Positions 58,400 to 64,000 of a stretch of 64,000 nucleotides of DNA are shown piece by piece. Each line of letters opens with the position of its first letter. The first letter of the stretch is position 1. The notes below the pieces were generated by a model. That model worked only from the letters and a program-made list of their open reading frames with translations. It had not been told where the DNA came from and ran no database searches. The position numbers and the translations under genes are program-made. The DNA is from Bacillus_AB infantis_C. Its GTDB lineage: Bacteria; Bacillota; Bacilli; Bacillales; Cytobacillaceae. The DNA is taken from positions 558,001 to 622,000 of the forward strand of contig NZ_JBNILH010000002.1 in assembly GCF_050107595.1 (NCBI RefSeq), in the 5' to 3' direction.

Positions 58400-59401
58400 A
58401 TGGCGCAGAGAATGAAAGATAAAGGCAGTGTGAATGAATTGGATACAAAGCAGAAATTGATCGTGCTGATCGGCCCGACAGCTGTCGGCAAAACCAGGCT
58501 CAGCATTGAATTGGCCAAAAGGTTTGATGCTGAAATCATCAGCGGCGACTCTATGCAGATCTATAAAGGCATGGATATAGGGACAGCCAAAATTACAGAA
58601 AATGAAATGGAAGGAATTCCCCATCATTTGATTGATATTAAAGCGCCAAATGAACCCTTTTCCGCTGCTGAATTTCAAGAGCTTGTCAGAAAGGAAATCG
58701 AAAGCATCGCTTCCCGTGGGAAGATGCCTATGATTGTCGGGGGAACTGGCCTTTACATACAATCTGTCATATATGACTACCAATTTTCCGATGCCCCGTC
58801 AGATGACGCCTTCAGGGAGGAGCTGGAACAGCGCCTTGAATCCGAAGGGGCAGAAGCGCTTTATAAGGAATTATTGAATATCGATCCTGCCAGTGCCGGA
58901 AAAATGCACCCCAATAATACAAGAAGGCTCATCCGTGCGCTTGAGGTATACCATTGTACAGGAAAGACCATGTCCCAGTACCAGGAACACCAGGCAGCTG
59001 AGCTGCTGTATGATACAAGCATCATCGGGCTCTCCATGGACAGGGAAAAGCTGTATGAGCGGATCAACAGCCGGGTCGACAAAATGATGGATGATGGCCT
59101 CCTGGAAGAAGTGGAAGCCCTTCACAGACAGGGGCTGAAAGACTGCCAGTCAATCCAGGCAATCGGCTATAAGGAAGTCTACGAATACATTAACGGCCGT
59201 AATTCTCTGGAAGGCGCGGTCGAAAATCTGAAGCAAAATTCTCGAAGATACGCAAAAAGGCAGCTGACCTGGTTTCGAAACAAGATGAATGTGGAATGGT
59301 TTGATATGACACATGTATCCGATACAGGCTTGCTTGAAAAAAAAATCGCGGAAATTTCTGCGTATATTGAAGGAAAGCTTCAAATAAAATCGAATACATA
59401 A
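58400..59401 (+). CDS. miaA: tRNA dimethylallyltransferase
   Basis: MiaA adds the isopentenyl group to A37 of tRNAs reading UNN codons; MiaB then thiolates it. The P-loop GPTAVGKT and the following IISGDSMQIYKGMDIGTAK are plain, as is GGTGLY. The C-terminal part has YAKRQLTWFRN. The start is unsure: ATG 58400 (333 aa) has only AAAAGGG 12 bases upstream, and ATG 58412, GTG 58430 and TTG 58439 are possible; the family usually starts nearer the P-loop. hfq follows 28 bp later. Confidence 0.95.
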   Translation: MAQRMKDKGSVNELDTKQKLIVLIGPTAVGKTRLSIELAKRFDAEIISGDSMQIYKGMDIGTAKITENEMEGIPHHLIDIKAPNEPFSAAEFQELVRKEIESIASRGKMPMIVGGTGLYIQSVIYDYQFSDAPSDDAFREELEQRLESEGAEALYKELLNIDPASAGKMHPNNTRRLIRALEVYHCTGKTMSQYQEHQAAELLYDTSIIGLSMDREKLYERINSRVDKMMDDGLLEEVEALHRQGLKDCQSIQAIGYKEVYEYINGRNSLEGAVENLKQNSRRYAKRQLTWFRNKMNVEWFDMTHVSDTGLLEKKIAEISAYIEGKLQIKSNT

Positions 59402-59429
59402 TATAGAGACAAAAGAGGAGGATTTATCA

Positions 59430-59663
59430 ATGAAACAATCCGTTAATATTCAAGACCAATTTCTAAACCAGCTTCGCAAGGACGGAACAGGAGTTACTGT
59501 TTTCCTTTTGAACGGATTCCAATTGCGCGGGCAGATCAAAGGATTTGATAACTTCACGGTGCTGTTTGAATCAGAAGGGAAGCAGCAGCTGGTCTATAAG
59601 CATGCCATTTCCACTTTTTCTCCGCAGCGCAATGTCCAGATCGATCTTGAAGGACAGCAATAG
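59430..59663 (+). CDS. hfq: RNA chaperone Hfq
   Basis: A 77-residue Sm-fold protein forming a hexamer that binds U-rich small RNAs and A-rich sites. The Sm1 region has DGTGVTVFLLNGFQLRGQIKGFDNFTVLF, and the Sm2 motif is YKHAIST. The tail is short, as in Gram-positive bacteria. The start is ATG 59430 with AGAGGAGGA. It follows miaA, the conserved arrangement. Confidence 0.97.
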   Translation: MKQSVNIQDQFLNQLRKDGTGVTVFLLNGFQLRGQIKGFDNFTVLFESEGKQQLVYKHAISTFSPQRNVQIDLEGQQ

Positions 59664-59679
59664 TCCATCCTATAAAGGA

Positions 59680-59712
59680 AAGTCCGCTTCTTCCGGGAAG
59701 CGGGCTTTTTTA
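59680..59712 (+). terminator. Terminator after hfq
   Basis: AGTCCGCTTC / GAAGCGGGCT stem and TTTTT. Confidence 0.85.
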
Positions 59713-59753
59713 TATGAAAGGCTTTGTTAAACATTGTTGTTGATTTTGGGCTC

Positions 59754-59801
59754 ATGCGTGTGAAACTTTGTTTCACACGCATTTCAGCATAGCTGAAATG
59801 C
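59754..59801. repeat. Two overlapping perfect hairpins between hfq and spoVK
   Basis: ATGCGTGTGAAAC-TTT-GTTTCACACGCAT (59754-59782, 13-bp arms) and GCATTTCAGC-ATA-GCTGAAATGC (59779-59801, 10-bp arms) share the four bases GCAT, so only one can form fully at a time. The flank before it (59717-59748) resembles the other end of the Bacillus intergenic repeat noted at 45345. The rest of the 395-bp gap holds one weaker GAAAAG/CTTTTC repeat and the spoVK binding site. Confidence 0.7.
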
Positions 59802-60058
59802 AGCCAGATGAAAAGAAACTAATTCCCTTTTCAGCAACTTTCTTTAATGATTTTGAAGGCTTGTGAATATATATAAAAATAACGGTTATTTCTCGGGAAA
59901 CCGCAGGATATGACATAGCCCGGCTCCTGCAGAGAGAAAAACCAGGTATTTTGTCGCTTCAGCAGTAAATGTGGCTTCTTTTCTGCCTGAAAGATAGGCA
60001 TTTGTCACAAGAAACAGCTTCAGGGAGTATACTGGTGGGAAATAGTGAGGTGAAAGCT

Positions 60059-61009
60059 TTGGACCAGCCGATACGAATGAAAAATAATGGCCAGATCAGC
60101 ATTGTGCTCAATTCGCAGAAAAGGAAGCCATTCACAAAGGAAAGCCCGGACATTCAAGTTGTTCCAAGGGCACTGCCTCAGGAGCATGCAGCACTTAAGG
60201 AAATTGAGGAAGAGCTTGCAGCCCTTGTCGGCATGGAAGAAATGAAACGGATGATAAAAGAAATTTATGCATGGATATATGTTAACAAGAAAAGGGAAGA
60301 AACCGGCCTGAAGGCGGGGAAGCAGGCTCTGCACATGATGTTCAAGGGCAACCCGGGTACAGGGAAGACAACGGTCGCCAGGCTGATCGGCAAGCTTTTC
60401 CTCAGGATGAATGTCCTTGCCAAAGGCCATCTGATCGAGGCGGAAAGAGCCGATCTTGTCGGTGAATATATCGGCCACACCGCGCAAAAGACCCGTGACC
60501 TGATCAAGAAGGCAATCGGCGGCATTCTTTTCATAGATGAGGCCTATTCACTGGGCAGGGGAGGAGAAAAAGACTTCGGTAAAGAAGCGATTGATACGCT
60601 TGTCAAGCATATGGAGGACCGGCAGCACGAGTTCATCCTGATCCTTGCCGGCTACTCCAGGGAAATGGATTATTTCCTTACCCTCAATCCCGGCCTTCAT
60701 TCAAGGTTTCCGCTCGTTATCGATTTTCCTGATTATACAATCGAGCAGCTGATGGAAATCGCGCAAAAGATGCTGGTTGAAAAGGAATATTCCCTGAGCC
60801 ATGAAGCGGAGAAAAAGCTGAGGGAGCATCTGGTATGGGCAAAATCGGATATCAGCACAACAGCTTTTTCAAATGGGCGCTATATCCGCAATATCCTTGA
60901 AAAATCGATCCGTGCCCAGGCGATGAGGCTGCTGATGCAAAGCCATTTTGACCGCCATGAGCTGATGACGATCAGAAGCAATGATTTAATGTTTGAAGAA
61001 GATATGTAA
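60059..61009 (+). CDS. spoVK: Stage V sporulation protein K, AAA ATPase
   Basis: A CbxX/CfxQ-type AAA+ ATPase needed for spore maturation (SpoVK/SpoVJ). Walker A GNPGTGKT is near residue 98, Walker B GILFIDEAYSL follows, and HSRFPLVIDFPDY holds the arginine finger region. I set the start at TTG 60059 (316 aa), five bases after AGGTGA, giving MDQPIRMKNNGQISIVLNSQKR as in B. subtilis. The frame is open back to 59969 and a GTG at 60050 is possible. A terminator shared with the next, convergent gene follows. Confidence 0.93.
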   Translation: MDQPIRMKNNGQISIVLNSQKRKPFTKESPDIQVVPRALPQEHAALKEIEEELAALVGMEEMKRMIKEIYAWIYVNKKREETGLKAGKQALHMMFKGNPGTGKTTVARLIGKLFLRMNVLAKGHLIEAERADLVGEYIGHTAQKTRDLIKKAIGGILFIDEAYSLGRGGEKDFGKEAIDTLVKHMEDRQHEFILILAGYSREMDYFLTLNPGLHSRFPLVIDFPDYTIEQLMEIAQKMLVEKEYSLSHEAEKKLREHLVWAKSDISTTAFSNGRYIRNILEKSIRAQAMRLLMQSHFDRHELMTIRSNDLMFEEDM

Positions 61010-61012
61010 GAA

Positions 61013-61039
61013 AAAAAGCAGGCTTCCGGCCTGCTTTTT
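61013..61039. terminator. Bidirectional terminator between spoVK and the TRIC gene
   Basis: AAAAAGCAGGC-TTCCG-GCCTGCTTTTT, 11-bp perfect, T run on both strands. Confidence 0.9.
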
Positions 61040-61051
61040 GCTTTCTGTATT

Positions 61052-61663
61052 TTATTGCCTGGCTGCGCCAAGCCGCCTCGCCGGAAGCTTCCAGTGATAA
61101 GTGTATGACAGCACCCGGAGAAGGGTGATGGATACAAAAAGGCTGTATAATGCGACGGCCGAGTCTGCCAGCCCAAGCCCGATGGCAAAGCCGCAGAGGA
61201 TCGCCCAGACTGCGTATATTTCAGATCTCAGCACCAGCGGCTTCCTCCCTGCCAGAAGGTCGCGGATGATGCCTCCTCCGCTTCCGGTCAGCACGGCAGC
61301 CACAATGACAGCGCTGAGAGGGTGGCCCATTTCTGAAGCGTAAATCGCGCCCTGAATCGCAAATGCAGACAGGCCGATTGCATCAAAAAAGTTTCCCCAT
61401 TTCTGCCAGTGTCTTAACAGGTTATTGGGAAACAGGAATACCGCTGTAATGGACAGAAGGGCTATCTGGAAGAACATCCCCTGCTCCCAAAGGGCTGAAA
61501 CCGGCACCCCAATCAGAAGGTTGCGGATGGCGCCTCCGCCAAACGCAGTTACAATCCCGAGTATATAAACCCCTAAAATATCATATTCCTCTTCCATGGC
61601 AATGATCGCGCCGCTTACTGCAAAAGCAATCGTGCCAATCATGCTCAATACTTCCCATGTCAT
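61052..61663 (-). CDS. TRIC-family membrane channel (YvgT/YadS-like)
   Basis: A 203-residue integral membrane protein with about seven helices and two copies of the family glycine motif, FGGGAIRNLLIG and GSGGGIIRDLLAG, which line the pore in TRIC (trimeric intracellular cation) channel homologues. It probably conducts potassium or similar small cations. The ATG (61663) has AGAGGAGA upstream on the minus strand. It is inserted between spoVK and hflX, convergent with the former. Confidence 0.88.
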   Translation of the reverse strand: MTWEVLSMIGTIAFAVSGAIIAMEEEYDILGVYILGIVTAFGGGAIRNLLIGVPVSALWEQGMFFQIALLSITAVFLFPNNLLRHWQKWGNFFDAIGLSAFAIQGAIYASEMGHPLSAVIVAAVLTGSGGGIIRDLLAGRKPLVLRSEIYAVWAILCGFAIGLGLADSAVALYSLFVSITLLRVLSYTYHWKLPARRLGAARQ

Positions 61664-61955
61664 GGTGCATTTCTCCTCTGGTGAAGCCTGGAATCCAGGC
61701 TGGTTTATTCTTTATATCAGTGGAAAGGCTAATCTCTCCACAGCATCTTTTTACCTCAAACAATATGATTTTAACACGCAAAAATGATTTTTCAATCATT
61801 ATTTTCCAGCAGCTGTGAAGAATAGGAGGGAGAAGGGTTTTAAAGCGTTCAGACTGGTAAAAATAGTAGGATGGAGCGCATATTTTTGGTATGATATTTG
61901 AAGGTCGGATGTACGTATTCCAGTAAGGCGATTTTTTATAGAAAAGAGGGATTCC

Positions 61956-63212
61956 TTGGAAAATAAAACGGAGTTCGAAAGAGTTATTCTAGTCGGCTGC
62001 CAGACTGGGGAGGACGACAGGCATTTCCAGTATTCGATGGAAGAGCTTGCATCTTTGACAGAAACGGCCAACGGCAAAGTGCTGGCTGAGCTGTCCCAGA
62101 AAAGAGAAAGAATCCATCCTTCTACATATATAGGAAAAGGCAAGGTTGAAGAATTAAAGATGCTGGAGGAAGAGGTTGGAGCAGACCTGATCATTTTCAA
62201 TGATGAGCTTTCACCAAGCCAGGTCAGGAATGTTTCCAATGAAGTGAACAGCAGGGTCCTTGACCGGACTCAGCTGATCCTTGATATTTTCGCACAGCGG
62301 GCCAGGTCGAAGGAAGGGAAGCTGCAGGTTGAGCTTGCCCAGCTGCAGTACCTGCTCCCAAGGCTTGGCGGGCAGGGCCTCCAGCTTTCAAGGCTCGGTG
62401 CCGGGATCGGAACGAGGGGGCCGGGTGAAACAAAGCTTGAATCCGACCGCCGCCATATCCGCAGGAAGATTGATGATATCAAATCGCAGCTGTCGGTGAT
62501 CGTGCAGCACAGGGACAGATACCGCGAGCGCCGGAAAAAAAATAAAGCGTTCCAGATTGCCCTTGTCGGCTACACGAATGCCGGGAAATCGACCCTGTTC
62601 AACCGGCTTGCCGAAGCTGAATCCTTTGAAGAGAACCAGCTCTTTGCAACGCTTGACCCGATGACAAGAAAGCTCATCCTCCCAAGCGGTTACCTGGCGC
62701 TTGCAACGGATACGGTCGGGTTCATCCAGGATCTGCCGACAACCCTTGTTGCGGCATTCAGGTCGACGCTTGAGGAAGTGAGTGAAGCAGACCTGCTGCT
62801 TCATGTTATCGATTCATCGAATCCGGATTATTTCCAGCATGAACAGACCGTAAACAAGCTGCTTGAGGATCTTGATATCCAGCACATCCCGCAGCTGGCG
62901 GTTTATAATAAAAGTGACCAGGTGCATCCGGATTTCGTTCCATCGGCAAAGACTGAATCCGTCGTGATCAGCGCCTTTGCGGAAAATGACCGCAGCATGC
63001 TGAAGCGGAAAATCGAAGAGCTGGTCCTGGGCATGATGAAGCCTTATCAGGTGGAAATCCCGTCAACTGAAGGCAGGATTCTGTCGCAGCTGAAAAATGA
63101 GACAATTTTGAGGGAGCTCTCATTCCAGGAAGAGACAGAGGTCTATCTCTGCAAAGGGTATGCCCTTGAAGATCATCAGATCACAGGAGAACTAAACAAA
63201 TACACAGTATAA
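61956..63212 (+). CDS. hflX: Ribosome-associated GTPase HflX
   Basis: HflX (YnbA) splits stalled ribosomes, notably after heat or antibiotic stress. The N-terminal HflX domain has LSPSQVRNVSNE and the glycine-rich LSRLGAGIGTRGPGETKLE, then the G domain with GYTNAGKST near residue 205, DTVGFIQDLP and NKSDQ. 418 residues. The start is TTG 61956 with AAGAGGGA; the protein reads MENKTEFERVILVGCQT. A leaky hairpin separates it from ynbB, as in B. subtilis. Confidence 0.94.
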   Translation: MENKTEFERVILVGCQTGEDDRHFQYSMEELASLTETANGKVLAELSQKRERIHPSTYIGKGKVEELKMLEEEVGADLIIFNDELSPSQVRNVSNEVNSRVLDRTQLILDIFAQRARSKEGKLQVELAQLQYLLPRLGGQGLQLSRLGAGIGTRGPGETKLESDRRHIRRKIDDIKSQLSVIVQHRDRYRERRKKNKAFQIALVGYTNAGKSTLFNRLAEAESFEENQLFATLDPMTRKLILPSGYLALATDTVGFIQDLPTTLVAAFRSTLEEVSEADLLLHVIDSSNPDYFQHEQTVNKLLEDLDIQHIPQLAVYNKSDQVHPDFVPSAKTESVVISAFAENDRSMLKRKIEELVLGMMKPYQVEIPSTEGRILSQLKNETILRELSFQEETEVYLCKGYALEDHQITGELNKYTV

Positions 63213-63217
63213 AAAAG

Positions 63218-63241
63218 GCCGGAGGGGATGAACCCTCCGGC
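63218..63241 (+). terminator. Hairpin between hflX and ynbB
   Basis: GCCGGAGGG / CCCTCCGGC with GATGAA loop; only CTCTT after it, so it is probably leaky. Confidence 0.55.
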
Positions 63242-63260
63242 TCTTGGATTGGAGAACAGC

Positions 63261-64000
63261 ATGTTTCAGCATTTAGAATACGGAAGCCGGATTCAAGAAC
63301 TGGCTTCACAGGCAGAAGAAAAAATTGCATCCGTTCATAAAAAGATTGACCAAAGAATCGAAGCCAACCAGTTTAGGGTGCTTGAAAGCTTTCAGCATTA
63401 CAAGGTGAGCGATTCTCACTTCATTCCTTCGACCGGCTATGGCTATGATGATATCGGCCGGGATACACTTGAAGAAATCTATGCAAGGGTGTTTGGAGGA
63501 GAAGCAGGTCTTGTAAGGCCGCAGATCATCTCAGGAACACATGCTATCTCTACCGCTCTTTTCGGTATCCTCCGCCCAGGGGATGAACTGATTTATATGA
63601 CCGGGAAACCTTATGATACTCTTGAGGAAATCGTCGGCATCAGGGGCAAAGGGACAGGCTCTCTGAAGGAATTTGGCATAAGCTACAGCAGCGTTCCACT
63701 CGGTGAGGATGGTTATGTGGATTTTGAAGCCGTGAGGAGCGCAATTAAGCCGAATACGAAGATGATTGGAATCCAGCGGTCCAAAGGCTACGCTGTCAGG
63801 CCTTCTTTTACAATTGCCCAGATCAAGGAAATGATTGAGTTTGTAAAAGAGATCAAGCCGGATGTGGTTGTCTTTGTGGACAATTGCTATGGGGAATTTA
63901 TAGAGGAAATGGAGCCTTGCCATGTTGGCGCTGACCTGATGGCCGGATCCCTCATCAAGAATCCAGGCGGAGGCCTTGCCAAAACCGGCGGCTATATTGT
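63261..64000 (+). CDS. ynbB: PLP-dependent lyase YnbB (methionine gamma-lyase/aluminium-resistance family), 3' end outside window
   Basis: The first 246 codons of a pyridoxal-phosphate enzyme of the Met_gamma_lyase/aluminium-resistance family. ATG 63261 follows TTGGAGAAC and reads MFQHLEYGSRIQELASQAEE. SGTHAIST is the phosphate-binding turn, VVVFVDNCYGEF the cofactor-ring aspartate, and SLIKNPGGG holds the Schiff-base lysine. The frame runs off the right edge. It lies after hflX as ynbB does in B. subtilis (upstream of glnR-glnA there). Confidence 0.93.
   Translation, partial: MFQHLEYGSRIQELASQAEEKIASVHKKIDQRIEANQFRVLESFQHYKVSDSHFIPSTGYGYDDIGRDTLEEIYARVFGGEAGLVRPQIISGTHAISTALFGILRPGDELIYMTGKPYDTLEEIVGIRGKGTGSLKEFGISYSSVPLGEDGYVDFEAVRSAIKPNTKMIGIQRSKGYAVRPSFTIAQIKEMIEFVKEIKPDVVVFVDNCYGEFIEEMEPCHVGADLMAGSLIKNPGGGLAKTGGYI

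Overview
This window is a 64 kb piece of chromosome from a spore-forming Bacillaceae bacterium, close to Bacillus in the broad sense (Cytobacillus- or Mesobacillus-like). The evidence is the gene order, which follows the Bacillus subtilis infB-to-ynbB stretch almost gene for gene, the strong AGGAGG-type ribosome binding sites with frequent GTG and TTG starts, and sporulation genes (dpaA, dpaB, spoIIIE, spoVS, cotE, spoVK, ymxH). No prophage, insertion sequence, CRISPR array, rRNA or tRNA gene was seen. infB is cut by the left edge and ynbB by the right edge.

Layout. 1-6.6 kb: translation and RNA genes (infB, ylxP, rbfA, truB, ribF, rpsO, pnp). 6.8-10.2 kb: ylxY, the M16 protease mlpA, a noncoding array of 52-bp hairpin repeats, and ymxH. 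10.4-15.4 kb: dipicolinate synthase (dpaAB) and the aspartate/lysine branch (asd, dapG, dapA), which supply dipicolinate, diaminopimelate and lysine. 15.5-21.4 kb: a possible structured RNA, then rnjB, tepA, ylzJ and spoIIIE. 21.4-27.5 kb: a GntR regulator and a nupNOPQ-type nucleoside ABC transporter, with CodY- and CcpA-like sites in front. 27.7-28.7 kb: a membrane diguanylate cyclase. 28.9-40.8 kb: ymfF, ymfH, ymfI, ymfJ, ymfK, rodZ, pgsA, cinA, recA, rny and ymdB. 41-45.3 kb: spoVS, a membrane dipeptidase and a 2-oxoacid:ferredoxin oxidoreductase (korAB). 45.3-46.1 kb: a gene-free stretch with a second family of short hairpin repeats. 46.1-54.9 kb: miaB, ricA, cotE, a double-VOC protein, mutS and mutL. 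55-58.1 kb: accessory genes (HTH sensor-type regulator, nucleoside deoxyribosyltransferase-like protein, GrpB-family protein, mreBH) in the interval that carries the pks cluster in B. subtilis. 58.4-64 kb: miaA, hfq, spoVK, a TRIC-family channel, hflX and ynbB.

Most of the window is conserved core. The parts that ordinary annotation explains least are: the 52-bp tandem hairpin array at 9.2-9.85 kb and the related-looking array at 45.6-45.8 kb; the promoter-plus-structure block between dapA and rnjB; the pseudoknot-capable leader of rpsO; an RNase J2 that keeps a full catalytic motif set; nested inverted cre-like sites before the GntR gene; and two overlapping small ORFs downstream of mreBH. 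I found no clear new multi-gene system, and the accessory genes give no convincing defence island.
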